From the NCBI RefSeq assembly GCF_051106095.1, contig NC_135786.1:87146001-87210000 (forward strand): a stretch of 64,000 nucleotides of DNA, in the 5' to 3' direction. This DNA is from Pogona vitticeps. Taxonomy: Eukaryota; Chordata; Lepidosauria; Squamata; Agamidae. The position numbers were made by a program, and so were the translations under genes. Under the pieces are notes generated by a model. The model was not told where the DNA came from. It did no database searches and worked only from the letters and a program-made list of their open reading frames with translations. Below are positions 11,732-23,668 of this stretch, in pieces (the first letter of the stretch is position 1; the number at the start of each line of letters is the position of its first letter).

Positions 11732-11805
11732 ATAGAATCACAGAATAATAACGTTGGGAAGGGCCCATCGAACCCTAACCCCCTGCTCAATGCAAGATGG
11801 ATGCT
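11732..11805 (+). repeat. CR1-like LINE fragment
   Basis: TCATAGAATCACAGAATAAT followed by GTTGGGAAGGGCCCATCGAA and CCCCCTGCTCAATGCAAGAT is the well-known sauropsid LINE phrase that reads 'atagaatcatagaat...ggaagggacc...accccctgctcaatgca'. Confidence 0.65.
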
Positions 11806-12099
11806 GCTGGAGCCAGTGAGAGGTAGGGTTGATACCTTGCTTCTTACCTCATGCAGCAAAAGACCTGAAGGCACCCCAGTTCTGAACATTAATATATTTT
11901 TCTTCCTTTCTTGGGCATAATTCTTAGGTCTTTTATTCTCACAATCCTCTTGTTATACTTGGATTAAATTTACCCATTACTAGAGGGTACTTAAAACAAC
12001 CAATAACACATATAAATAAAGAGCTTCACAAAGGACTGGCCCTATTATAGAGAAAGAGAAAGCCATTCCCTTAAGGGAAATATGTCGCAGCAATCAAGT

Positions 12100-12780
12100 G
12101 TTTTTTTAGTTTATTATTGAAACTTTTTTCATAAAATAACTTGCTCACTTTTTCTGTGTGGGGTGAGGTGTGTACAGGCACACAACAATGTCAACATTAT
12201 TTGGCATGCTTCTGAACAGAGCGAGGCTTGGCTGTGTGATAAATGAGCTTGTGAAAGTGCCCCTGTATTTTGTTCAGTACAGTTTATCGAGTTAAAACAA
12301 TAGGTTTAAAAACTCCAATGAGCAACTACAGTGTAATCAAATTATTAATGAGCCTTGTCCCAAAGACATAGATTTATGGATGTTACCAATGTCATTGAAG
12401 GTCTGGATTGCACCAGCTTGGTGCAGACGTGTGTTTGGTCCCTTAGATGCTGTAATATTGTGGGCCGGCCCTAGTGTGCTAGGCTCAAATGAAGTGCAAT
12501 TTAAATAAGCCCTGATGTACAAAACATGTTGCATTAATCTTTAATGCAATAATGAGCAATTTATGGCCATTAGGAGAGACATAACTCCTTTATTTGCATC
12601 AGCTATATGCTTTCATAAGCAATGCATCATATAAAATCAAGCAATAAAACTAACACACCAAAAATGAGGAGAATAGATGCATCCGATGTGTCAAATACAA
12701 AACAGAAGTGGGGAAAATCAAGTCACTAAAATCTATTTTAAAAGTTAAAATTCCATACTCAATATTAGACCTTTTCATAG
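12100..12780. other. No gene seen; AT-rich, non-repetitive
   Basis: No frame or repeat family. 12230-12640 is TAAT/ATTA rich (for example ATCAAATTATTAATGAGCC) with long stretches free of simple repeats. It could be conserved regulatory DNA, but this cannot be judged here. Confidence 0.3.
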
Positions 12781-12949
12781 CAGTTGCTAGAAACTGAGCA
12801 CACTGTGCTGTTACCTGTTTTGTTTGAATCCTTTTTTTTTAAATTAACAACTTGGGATAAGGTAAGGGGTACAGAAGGTAAAGGAGGATATGAGGGAAGA
12901 AAAAAGGAGGAGGAGGAGAACACAAAATGTACTGACATCCAATCTATTA

Positions 12950-14690
12950 ATGTTGCAATATCAACTCAACTTTCCGCTTTTCTTCTATTTAACTGCCCTC
13001 CAGGTTTTAACTTACATTTACATCCTAGTTTTAATCTGTTATTCAAGTACTATCTGGTGACTCAAGCCATTTATATAATAAATCCCATTGTTCAATTGCC
13101 TTTTGTATTGGGCAGTCTTTCAACACTTCTGCTAAGATATCCATTTCTGCCGCTTCTCATATCTTCTCAATAAGTTCCTCTTGTTTTGGTATCACCGATT
13201 TCTTCCAATTCTTGGCATAAAGAATTCTGGCTGTGGTGACTATACATATAACTAAGTACAGTAGTTCTTTGTCTTGTCTATATTGTCTGGTATAATACTC
13301 AGTAGAAACAGTTCTGGCGTTAGTGGAACCTTACAAAGCAATATTTTTTGTAACAAATTATGCACACCTATCCAAAATTGTTTTGCTAATCTGCAAGTCC
13401 ACCACATATGGTAAAAACTTCCCTCATGTGCTTCACACTTCCAACAAACATTTGACACATCTGTATAAATCTTTGATAATTTTTCCGGAGTCATGTGTGT
13501 CCTGTAAAACATATATACAGTGGTGCCTCGCACAGCGAGGTTAATCCGTTCCGGATTAACCCTCGCTGTGTGAAACATCGCTGTACGGAAAGAAAAAAGC
13601 CATTGGAATGCATTAAACTTAGTTTAATGTGTTCCAGTCGGCTGATTTACTCACCGTACAGCGATGTTCCTCTATGGCCGGCGGCCATTTTCGCGCCCTC
13701 CCCTCGCTGAACAAGGGCACGAAAATGGCTGCGATCAGCTGTTCCGCGGCTTCAAAATGGCCACTGGAACAGCCGAAAGGGCCGGGCGCAGCGTTTTCGC
13801 ACCCTTGGTAAGCGAGAGGAGGGTGCGAAAACGCTGCACGCAGCCATTTTGGCTGTTCCGGCAGCATTTTCGCGTCCTCCCCTCGCTTACCAAGGGCGTG
13901 AAAACGCTGCGCCCGGCCCTTTCGGCTGTTCCGGCGGCCATTTTGAAGCCGCGGAACAGCTGATCGGCGGGTCGCAAAGCAAAGGTCAGTAAGCGAACCG
14001 CTTACCGACCTTCGCTCTGCGATTTTCGCCCATTGGGGCCATCGCTCTGCGATCGCATTAGCGATCGCAAAAGCGTCACCGTAGAGTGAATTCATCGCTC
14101 TGTGGGGCGCTCGTTCTGCGAGGCACCACTGTATTCTCCCTGAAATTGACCAATTTTGTGAGCTTTATATTATTTTGCCATATTTGCAACCATTGATCAA
14201 TATCATGTCCTATATTTTGTGCCCACCTAATCATATATTGACTATCTTGTCTTGCATTTTCATTTCTAACAAATAATCATACATTTTCTTAATTACTTTA
14301 TCTTTTGAACCCAGCAGGAGTTTATCAAATATCGTTTGTTCTGGGTAAAAACCCTCTATCTTTTCTATACCTAGATTCCACATGCCGTGGACCACCACTC
14401 CATATATATATTTTGTGTCTCTAGGTCTTCTTTAGACCTTAGCTCACAATCCTTTTAAAAATAAATCTTGATATCTTAGAAGTTTTGCTTCTGTCATAAG
14501 ATTAGGTTGTGTAAAGGCCTGTATAGAGGTGATACCCAGACTGGTGTTGTTTGGTAAATCTGTTGGATGATCTTTTTCCAAGTCTTTAGTAGAGCTCTTC
14601 TTATCATATGCAAGTTGAAATGTTTCTGCTCTTTATCTTTTTTGTATCACAGAAAAGCAGGCCAACCGAACTGCAAATCATGTCCCTCCA
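12950..14690 (-). mobile_element. L1-type LINE ORF2 3' portion, interrupted by a MITE
   Basis: Minus strand at 13578-13252 reads MTPEKLSKIYTDVSNVCWKC, then HEGSFYHMWWTCRLAKQFW. This matches the C-terminal CWRC...HMWWTC region of L1 ORF2 proteins. Upstream coding sequence continues on the far side of a Tigger-like MITE (14134-14690, with a QWLQIWQNN-like stretch), so the MITE inserted after the L1. The frame carries several stops and the 5' part is missing. The 3' limit is approximate. Confidence 0.7.
13518..14131. mobile_element. Tigger/pogo-like MITE (CAGTGGTGCCTCGC family)
   Basis: CAGTGGTGCCTCGCACAGCG and GCGAGGCACCACTG ends, flanked by TA, within an antisense L1. At 614 bp it is longer than most copies. 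The interior has an inverted pair of TTCGCGCCCTCCCCTCGCT-type blocks and an AACAGCCGAAAGGGCCGGGC block facing its complement. Confidence 0.88.
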
Positions 14691-14699
14691 AATTGTCTG

Positions 14700-16080
14700 A
14701 ATCCTCAAGTAAAAATACAGACGAGTTGCCTGACCAGTAGTAGATTTAGACACGTGGCTTTCTTAAAGATGACTGAGGTGGAAGCCAGGACCCCCCATAT
14801 GCAAAAACATTTATTCTGTGTAGATTTTGGGTAGCTGAGCACGATCCCTTATTCTGTTCAGTTATATCTGAAACCGGGATTTCAGATTGGTGACTGAGTT
14901 CAGGATTTGGCAGCTGGCAACACTTTCATATTTGGAACACAAGACGGATTGTTCTATATCTGCAACACACAGTGCCTGTAGTAGCTGTAGCAACAAATCC
15001 AGCAGTCCTGCTGGCAAAGCACACAGCAAATGTGGGTGCTAGAGGTTGTTGGACTACAGCTTCCATAATCCCTCATGATTGGCTACGCTAGCTAGGGTTG
15101 ATGTGAATTGCAATTCTTGGATTAGTCCTGCTGAGGCCAAACCACTTGAAACTTTACAAACCAATGAAATGCCTCATATATTGTGAGAGGTGGAAACCAC
15201 ATTTCATCCCCTGAACACTTGTATTGGCTACAAATTGAAGCTGTCATATGACTTGGCCCTATTGTGCATTTCTGTGGTGCAGCTTAGCAGCAAGCAAGGC
15301 ACAGCAGAACGAAGCTGCTACTATCCTCTTAGTGCAACCACCAATATTCCTTGGGAAGGATGCAAGGTAAAATTTCATTTTCATTATTTATAAACATCTC
15401 ATATACTTATTTATGTTTGCTGAAGAAAGCAGCCAAATACAACACATACATTGGTTTCAGTCAGAGATTAATGGAGTCCAAGGAATTACAACAGGTCTCT
15501 TAAAAATCTGCAGAGTGATAACAATGCTTTGTGGAGAAATAACAATAAATATGAAATGGTGAGCATGTTCTAGGAAATCTTACACAGTGCCCACTTTGCA
15601 TAATCAAGTATCTTTAAATTGCATGTGAATAACTTCTATTATTTTTTCAGACAGCAGACTTGAAATATTGTAAAGGAAAACTATGCGGAACATTTATGTG
15701 AACGCACGTAGGCAGGGCAGTTTCAGTAATACTTTGCTCTCATTAAATGTCTTTGATCTTATGATCTCATGCTCTTTATAAGGTGAGGAGCTGTCTATAT
15801 CCCCATTTTACAGGGCAGCATATTGTGGATGTAAGCACGTTGCCTATGGCCACACACAGTCTGAACTGGCAACTGTGTAGAACTAAGAGTTTTGAAGTCT
15901 CTAATTATTCCCATTAGACAACACTTGTTTTCATAATAATGAAAGTCATAGCTTGACTATTGGAGTATACTGAGACACAGTTCTTAGACATGAACAGTGT
16001 TGCAGTGTGGGTTCTCATCAAACAGTCTCCATCCAGCTTTCCACGTGAGCTTCCAATTTGCTATACTTGCATTACCAGAC
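14700..16080. other. No gene seen
   Basis: Only scraps: a MITE half near 15050-15110 (TTGGACTACAGCTTCC) and an antisense MIR-like piece at about 15785-15900 (CCCCATTTTACAGGGCAGC). No exon-like sequence. Confidence 0.5.
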
Positions 16081-16103
16081 TTGTGTCTGGTCTCTGGGTG
16101 TCT

Positions 16104-16144
16104 ATGAATTTCGTTGTATGTGTATATACTTACAGTGACAATAA

Positions 16145-16231
<87 letters not shown>
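16104..16231 (+). repeat. LINE-like 3' tail with (ATT)n
   Basis: TGAATTTCGTTGTATGTGTATATACTTACAGTGACAATAAATT-type end (read in pieces) followed by about 29 ATT units (16145-16231). The inverse of the same tail occurs at 22244-22305 (AATTTATTGTCATCGTAAGT...ACAACGAAATTCACAGACAC), so it is a dispersed element end. Confidence 0.7.
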
Positions 16232-16233
<2 letters not shown>

Positions 16234-16273
16234 ATACTCTAGGAGTTTCATGTCAGTGTTTACATGTCCACAC

Positions 16274-16480
16274 TAGAGATGGGGGGTATTCGTATTCATA
16301 TACAAATATCCCCCCACAGGTGGAAATAATGAGGGTCCGGCCCCATGGGGCCAGACTGTCCACTCATGATTTTGCAGCTGCCGCCGGCTCCACGGTGGCT
16401 TCCTATTGCGCTGTTCTCTGCAATGGATTAGCCACTCTCCAACCTAGCAGAGCGGCTTGTCATCCCACCTCTTGACAGGA
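16274..16480. repeat. TAGAGATGGGG-type MITE, partial
   Basis: TAGAGATGGGGGGTATTCGT starts like the elements at 6130 and 32157. An internal AATGAGGGTCCGGCCCCATG block is shared with 26190-26215. The right end was not found, perhaps removed by the neighbouring element. Confidence 0.5.
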
Positions 16481-16486
16481 CTGGGT

Positions 16487-17530
16487 AATTGTGAGGGTTT
16501 GGTGTTGGGGGGGTCAGTCACTCCGAATAAAGTGCGAGACGGTTTTAATGTTTCAACCTTGTCTGTATTTATTAACACTTCAATATTAACTGGAACTTCT
16601 TTAGGAACGGGTTCTAAAGTCTCTTGCGGTCTAAACCCTGACTATAAGGGTGTCCAAACGTTGCCAACAAAAGGGTTACTGTCCTCAAAAGTCCACGGTC
16701 CTGGCATAACCTTCTCTAGGACCGGCTCCTCACCACCTTCCTCCTCTGGTTCGATTAGGGGAAGGGTCTCCTCATCCCTACTCCAGCCCCAGAATGGGGA
16801 TCCCTCCCCTGGACTGATCAACCATGGTCCGGGTAGACCCCCATCTTCTGTAACTCGGCGAGATGCCATGCCTTCTTCCTTTCGAGCTCTCTTGCCACTG
16901 CCTCTCTCTCGTCCTTCAGATGACATCTCCACTCTTTCACCTCCGTCTCTCCCCAGTAGGATGGACGGGGTCATTGTCCTTTTCGTCTCCTTCTCTCCAC
17001 CTCTTCATGAGGTACCTTTAGCTGTTCCCACTCTCCGGTCCAGGGGTCCTGGACCCAAATAATTTCCCAGCCACCAGGGATCTCACCTCCCTTCGCTTTT
17101 ATATCCCCTGCTCCCGCTTCTATCTCCCCTCCTCCATTTCCTGCCAAAATTCTCCTGGACTTGCCCGTTACATTTAACTCTTTCATCATTTCCACCAAAT
17201 CACTAGTATCAACCCCTTGGTGTCTCTGTCTTTCCCTTCCTCTTATTTCTTCCAACTCTCCAGTGTCCACCTGTTTGTCCTCTTTCCTAGGCGGAGAAGG
17301 TGGGGGAGAAGTCTGGGTCGTACTAGAACGTGATGGGAGCGACGGCATTCCCACATAAGCCTCTTGGCCCTGGCCTGGGGTTTTACAGTAATCAATTGCG
17401 GACAACGGTGCGATAGGAAGGCACTGTGGAGCCGGCGGCAGCAGCAAATTTGTGAGTGGCACACTTTTAGCACACTGCTGCTCAAGCTTCATTTTGTAAA
17501 TCATAATGTACATTTTCAGATTTGCTTTTT
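16487..17530 (-). mobile_element. Unassigned minus-strand ORF pair, possible retroelement fossil
   Basis: Two long minus-strand open stretches, 17513-16971 (180 codons) and 16974-16642 (110 codons), border each other. The first is proline-rich then acidic (SPPPSPPRKEDKQVDTGELE, GGWEIIWVQDPWTGEWEQLK). The second is charged and glycine-rich. Composition recalls retroviral or LTR-element gag proteins, but no capsid, zinc knuckle or polymerase motif was recognised. On the minus strand an AATAAA lies past the end (about 16526). It may be a fragment of a reptile retroelement family I do not know. Confidence 0.35.
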
Positions 17531-17555
17531 TTCATTTCCCTTAATTAACACTATA

Positions 17556-17961
17556 CAGTGGTGCCTCGCTAAACGATGACCCCACTAAATGACTTTTTGC
17601 GATCGCTATAATGATTCACAAAACAGTCATGCCTATGGGGGATTTTCGCTGGACGTTGATTAGGTCTGTGCTTCGTGAACTGTTTGTTCGCAAGATGACA
17701 ATTTTTCTGGCTCTGCAAAATGGCTGCCCTGTGTTTTCCAGACCCTGTTTCACAGGGCAGCCATTTTTACAGCTGATTGGCACTTGCAAAATGGCTTCCT
17801 TATGGGCAATCTTCACTGGACGACGAGGTATTTTCCCCATTGGAACGCATTAAACCGAGTTTCAATGCATTCCAATGGGGAAAGGGTTTTCACATGATGA
17901 CGATTTTGCTAAACAGCGATTTTCCCAGAATGGATTATCGTCGTCATGCGGGGCACCACTG
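17556..17961. mobile_element. Tigger/pogo-like MITE (CAGTGGTGCCTCGC family)
   Basis: CAGTGGTGCCTCGCTAAACG and GCGGGGCACCACTG ends with TA flanks; 406 bp; non-coding. Confidence 0.88.
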
Positions 17962-18148
17962 TACATACAAAATTTCAAACTTTGACGCCTGGGAAACTCA
18001 AATTCTCTCTCGTCTACTGTTAGGATTTCTGCTAAGATCAGAGAGAAAAGGGTAACCTTAGGGAAGTGACAGATGTCATAGTCCCTGATATTCAGAAAGA
18101 TCTGGTGAACCATGGCTCCTCTACACCACAGGGCATGAGATCACCATA

Positions 18149-19235
18149 CAGTGGTGCCTCGCTTAACAGGCGCCCCGTTTAACGACGAATCCGCATAGCA
18201 ATTGCTTTTTTGCGATCGCTTTTGCGATCGCATTGCGATGTTGCCTATGGGGAAAAATCGCTTTGCAATTTTCCCCATAGCCCCATTTTCTCCCAGCTGA
18301 CCGGCGGGAGCTTCCGAAGGACCGTGGGGGAACCCTCCCCTGCGGTCCTTTGGAAGCCACTGCCGGCATTTTTGCCCAGCTCAGCGGCAGGGCTTCGGAG
18401 ACGGGGGTGAGGGGTGGCTGTGGGAGAGCCGGAGGCAGGGCAAGGCCCGGGTATTCCTGGCAGCCCTCCTCCCAGCGGTGGTAGCGGCAGAGACGTGGTG
18501 AGGGGTGGCTCAGGGAGAGCCGGGAGGCAGGGCAAGGCCCGGGTGTTCCTGGTGGCCCTCCTCCCAGTGGCACCGGTGGCGGAGATGTGGGTGAGGGGTG
18601 GCTCGGGGAGAGCCGAGAGGCAGGGCAAGCCCCGGGTGTTCCCGGCAGCCCTCCTCCCCTGCGGTGGTGGTGGAGACGGGGATGAGGGCTGGCTCGGGGA
18701 GAGCCGGGAGGCAGGGCAAGGCCCAGGTGTTCCCGGCGGCCCTCCTCCCGAGCCCTCGCTCGCCCGCCACCCAAGGTCGCCCGGTGTCTCCCGGGCTGAC
18801 TGGCTGGCCAGCCAGCGCCGGGTGGATGGCCCGCACCTTCCCACCCCGGGCGGCTGCCTCCGAGCCCTCGCTCGCCCGCTGCCCAAGGACGCACGGTGTC
18901 TCCCAGGCTGGCTGGCTGGCTGGCTGGTGGTGCTTTGCCATGATCGGTTCCCTGCTTGGGGAACCGATCATGGCAAAGCAATGCTTTTTTAACAGCTGAT
19001 CGGCAGTTTCAAAATGGCCGCCCGCTATTTTCTGGACGGATTCCTTGCTTACCGAGGCGACGAAAATGGCGGCCCTGTGGAGGATTCCCACTTAGTGGTG
19101 GGTTTACCCCCCCACAGGAACGCATTAAACAGAGTTTAATGCATTCCTATGGGGTTTTTTGTTCCGTTTAGCGATGTTTCCGGATAGTGATGTTAATCCT
19201 GGAACAGATTAACGTCGCTATGCGGGACACCACTG
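18149..19235. mobile_element. Long Tigger/pogo-like MITE with GC-rich core
   Basis: CAGTGGTGCCTCGCTTAACA to GCGGGACACCACTG; the left flank is TA and the right flank CA. At 1087 bp it is the largest copy of the family in the window. The extra length is a GC-rich core with a minisatellite. Frames over 190 codons exist on both strands here, but all follow the repeat period and have no protein character. Confidence 0.82.
18424..18752 (+). repeat. GC-rich minisatellite, about 91-bp period, four units
   Basis: The phrase GAGAGCCGG(G)AGGCAGGGCA recurs at 18424, 18515, 18608 and 18699, each time followed by CCGGGTGTTCC-like and CCCTCCTCCC blocks. Units differ by scattered changes. Confidence 0.88.
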
Positions 19236-19530
19236 CATTTCGTCCTCCCTTCCTCTTCTCTTTCTTTCTCATAAGTATTAATGAATTGCTTTGCTGCCAA
19301 CCAGGGGGAGCACAGAGCAATCTACAATAAGATGACAAAATAAGAACAAAGCAGAAACCAAAGGTTCTTTAGAAAGAGATGAAAAATTAAAAGACTGTTT
19401 TAAAGGTCAAACTGGCAAAATAAGTTTTGACTCTTTATGACGCCGTATTTGTAAACTGCAAAACACTTGATGGAATAAAAGGGGGGGGGGGGAGATGTTC
19501 AAAGAACATATTAAATTATAATGTAACATA

Positions 19531-20043
19531 CAGTGGGGTCTTGACTTGAGAACTTAATCCGTATTGGAAGGCAGTTCTCAAGTCAAAAAGTTCTCAGGTC
19601 AAATCTGCATTTCCCATAGGAATGCATTGAGAACCATTTGATCCGTATCTGCTCTTTTCCGTCCATAGAAACTAATGGGAAGCTGCTATTCCGCCTTCGA
19701 CCACTGGAGGGGGATATTTTGTTTCTTTTTTCTTAGGTCAAGAAAGGTTCAGGGAAGGCAGGGAAAATACAGTCCAGGCAGTCCAGTACCAGGCAGTCTG
19801 AAGACTGTCTCCCAATCCACTCTCTAAACGCTGGGAGGAGTGAGGAAGCAGACAGGCACCCTTTTCACTGGCCAACAGTTAACTGAAAGTTCAAATTTTG
19901 CACTTTCCCTGCCTCCCACGTGTTTTTTTTTCAGTTCTTAACTCAAATCTAAGTATGTAAGTCAAGTCAATATTTTCCTATGAGAGTGGTTCTTAAGTCA
20001 AAATGTTCTTAACTCAAGCCGTTCTTAAGTCAAGACCCCACTG
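19531..20043. mobile_element. Tigger-like MITE (CAGTGGGGTCTTGAC family)
   Basis: CAGTGGGGTCTTGACTTGAG and CTTAAGTCAAGACCCCACTG ends, TA flanks, 513 bp. Inner arms repeat TCAAGTCAAAAAGTTCTCAG/TTAAGTCAAAATGTTCTTAA. Confidence 0.88.
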
Positions 20044-21990
20044 TAGTTGTTTCCAAATGATGTATTGTACATGAAAGAGATTTGCAGATGGGTGCTTGAT
20101 AAATAGCAATAAGATGTTGGAGACATGTAGGTGGCTGGTAGACAAAAATTAGATTTCCATTAATGGATCTTCTTTGGAAATTACTGACATAACCTAAATA
20201 CAATCTTAAACACATCATTCTACCTATCTACCCTGGCAATGGAAATAAGTACTACTTTCAATAGAGAATACTGCAGATACGAGTGTTCTTTCAGACACTG
20301 ACTGCTAATTAACCTCCATCATTTAAATGAAAGTTTTTTGTAAGATCAGAGTGGTTCCACTATGTCTGTTTTACAATATATGGGCTCATTTACAATATCT
20401 AGAAGAAAGTATGGTGATCTCTTCAAAGAACAATCATTCAGTAGTTTTAATTAAATACTTAGCATATATTTAGTGCTTATCATGTCCAGGAATGATTAAC
20501 TTCATAGAGTGAACATATCATCACTTGTCCCTGGGTGCTAAATCACTAATCCTGTCCATTATAAGATGCAGAAAGGGGAAGTATTTTGTGCTGAATAGAA
20601 CAGCAGGCTTCATATCCCCACTGGCCCAGATCCTCATTAAGGTTTGTTAAGTTCACCTACCTTTTAGAACCACCAAAACCACGTAGAACATAAATAGAGT
20701 TTTGCTGCATCAGACCAGGGACCCATCTAGTCTAGGATTCTGTTTTCACGAGGGCAAACCAAGATGGCCATGAGAAGCCCACCAGCAAGCCACATATACA
20801 ACAACTTTCTCCTGTTAGTGTTCCATGCTACTTCCCAGTATACCACACCTGGAAGTATCAGATGGCTAGGTCAGAAGAGGAAGTGCAGGACCTTACAACT
20901 AAGGAAGAATAGAAGGGAAATAGTTGGAAATGTTGAAAAATAGGACACATTTCCTGTACGACAAAGTCATTTGTCCACAATAAAACAAAAAATAAATGCA
21001 AGTACAGCAGCAGATCACAGGAAGGACTGGAATGACAAGCAATACAAACATGATAAAGATCTTTCACATAGCCTTTTATCTAACCTAAGCCTAATTTTTC
21101 AACCTATATGCAAAATCTATTTATCCCTAATTCTATTTATCTCTTCACTCATTACAGCCTCATTGTTCATGACAACACTCTTTTATCTACCATCACTCAT
21201 CTCCTTTTATACATGTTCGGCCGGCTTCCTCTTGGGCTAAGGAACAGAATTTAAAAAAAGGATAGAATTAGACAGGCATTTCTCTAGTGGTTTAATCTGG
21301 TTTGGAGACAGGCTAGTTTATTCCTTTTTTCAGTAAACACACAACGTACATACCATTGCAAACCAGTCCACTCTGACTGATGCTTACCTCCATTTTTCTG
21401 AATCCCAGTCAGGGGCTACTGATTTTATTTTTTTTTTAGTGCAGGTAGGATCACTCGGTTTTGAGAAATGGAATGTTTCCATTACATTTACCTTTGGAGG
21501 GCAAGGGAAAGAAGGTTTTGTATTTCTTTTAAATTGTTACTAATGTAGTAGTGATGCTTTGATTTTTTTAAAAGCCCTGTCAAAGCATTATTGATGTGCT
21601 AGTCTATTGAGTAAGGCAGCTCATTACTCCTCTGCTTAAATGTACCAGGCTCTTCTACCTATTGTTTTTGCCTGGTGCTTCAATTTGTGCTCTTCCCTAG
21701 AAGGACTTCAGAGGGAAAAGCTGTCAAGGAAAACACTCAGGTGGGGGGCAGGGCAGGCATACACACAGTAATTTCTAGCTGTGACGATCAGAACAGTCCA
21801 GAAAATAATTTTATAAGTATCAAAAATCTTATCAATATATTCTGCTATCTATTCTTATCACTGGATTTATCAACAGGATACAAAGGTATAATTAATACAA
21901 AAGAAAACATGCCACACATTTTGGGATTAAAAATATGCCCTAAATAAAATTAGCTTCTTTGTGTGAGAAAAACTAAGGTGTAAGTAATCA
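20044..21990. other. No gene seen; one G-poor stretch
   Basis: Mostly featureless AT-rich DNA. 21060-21230 is strikingly poor in G and rich in C and T on the plus strand, with a hydrophobic frame (LSLILFISSLITASLFMTTL). This resembles protein-coding mitochondrial DNA and may be a nuclear mitochondrial insert; the match to a specific gene is not established. Confidence 0.35.
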
Positions 21991-22165
21991 CCCAATGTGG
22001 TGTAGTGGACAGAGTGGCAGACTAGGACTCTGGAGACCAGGGTTCAATTCTCCACTTGGTCATAGAAATTTACAGGAAAATCAGAACAGATAAAATCTCT
22101 CCTTGAATATCTGACTTGAAAACTTCGTTGGGGTCACTATAACCTGGTTGTATGGTGGCTCATCA
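21991..22165 (+). repeat. tRNA-derived SINE (CORE/MIR-like)
   Basis: GTGGTGTAGTGGACAGAGTG head (A-box-like), B-box-like AGGGTTCAATTCTCCACTTG, then TTGGGGTCACTATAACCTGG. Fairly complete. Confidence 0.65.
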
Positions 22166-22319
22166 ACTAACTAGCTAAGCATGTGAAACTTATTTCCTTA
22201 GGAATTCAGAAAAGGTCTTATCTGACAGATAAGGCCTAGATGTTAATAATAATTTATTGTCATCGTAAGTATATACACAGTATACCCATACAACGAAATT
22301 CACAGACACTTAGGGCACA

Positions 22320-23460
22320 GCACTCTTGAGAGTTAAAGAAACAGAAAAGGCATAAGCATATGTACTTAAGAAATAAATAAAACAGTCAGAAACTCCATGA
22401 CAGCAGTCTCCTTCTGTTTCTTTTTGTTCTTCAGTTCCTCGTCCTGCTCCCAGAGATTGGATGCCATTGTAGCTATCTTGACACTGGATGCAACATTTAT
22501 AAATGCCATGTTGCATTGAAACCAATCCCCCTAATTCTTTAAGACAAAACGATGTTCTCCTTTCTCCATCTTTTTCCCCACTTAACTGATCAGCTGCAAC
22601 AACTAGTATATTTTGTTTTCCACTACATGGTAAAAGTATTCCTGCCTTCAGCACTTCATGTATTTGATGATTCCTTGGAATTTATTCATTTGTTTTGTTG
22701 GTCACTCTCTCAGTTGAAGAACTTCTTAGTATCCTACCATAAAAACACATTTCAAATCATTCTTATCTTTTTTTAACAATTGCCTCTCTTAAGTCCACAA
22801 TCCCATGCCATTCTGGAAGTTTAAACCTATTTTTCTATTTACTTAAGAAATAAAGAATAAACTTCAAGGTGGAGTACAATGATATAAACGAAAGCAAGGG
22901 GTTTTTGGTTTGTTTGTCCATTTGTTACTATATCATTATGAAGATGCCTGAATAAAGGATAGATTTGGGATTGTCTTTAAAAAGAATAAGCTAGATAGCA
23001 TATTCTAAAATAATGTGGGAGGCATCGCGATTCGTAATTGTTGCTTACAGATTCATGTGTGGGCACATCATTTTAAAGACCTTGATGAGTTGAGTTCAGA
23101 AATGTACATGCTAAACCATGCCATAATTTTATGGATGGGGAAGGCTCCAAATATTCATTATTCAGGAGCTGTGCTGGCTAGGAGACTCTGGGAGTTGATA
23201 AACTGAATGAGTAAAATGATGATGAAAGAGAGACCAGTGCAAAAGAGAGAATTGGGTGCACAGAGAAGAGAGAGGACACTCGGGAGAGAGTGAGATTAAT
23301 GGAACTTTAACCTGTATGAAACCAGGTCAGTTAACTAGTGTAAATAACAAAATATAAAAATAATATTAAAAATTGTTTTCAAAACATAAAAGGGACATTC
23401 CCAAGCATAAAGACCTTTCTATCCTGTGCCAACCAAATGCTTAACAGGCAGCTTCTAGCA
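22320..23460. other. No gene seen
   Basis: No frame resembling a known protein and no clear repeat, apart from a MITE-like scrap near 23150-23205 (AGGAGCTGTGCTGGCTAGGA). Confidence 0.5.
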
Positions 23461-23465
23461 GCAAG

Positions 23466-23633
23466 CCACATGGTACAGTGGTTAATCTGCAGTAATGCAG
23501 CCAAGTCTCTGCTTATTACCTGTGTTCCACCCTGACGAGTTCAGGTAGCCTTCCACCCTTCTGAGGTTGGTAAAATAAGTACCTACAGCCACCCCGAGTA
23601 GACATGGTCTAGAGGGGCGGGGTAAAAATCAAA

Positions 23634-23664
<31 letters not shown>

Positions 23665-23668
23665 ATGT
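23466..23668 (+). repeat. Sauria-type SINE, diverged
   Basis: GGTACAGTGGTTAATCTGCA, TTCCACCCTTCTGAGGTTGG, TAAAATAAGTACCTACAGCC and an (AAAT)n tail. Its 3' part differs from the copy at 7047, so it is a separate subfamily. Confidence 0.65.

Noticed and set aside
15960-16475. 171-codon frame with a polyleucine run
   Set aside because: The polyleucine is a translation of the (ATT)n microsatellite and the rest runs through a LINE-like tail and a MITE.
18163-19091. Frames of about 190-270 codons on both strands
   Set aside because: They follow the 91-bp minisatellite and GC-rich core of a MITE. Overlapping long frames on both strands are expected from GC-rich repeats, and the peptides are low-complexity.
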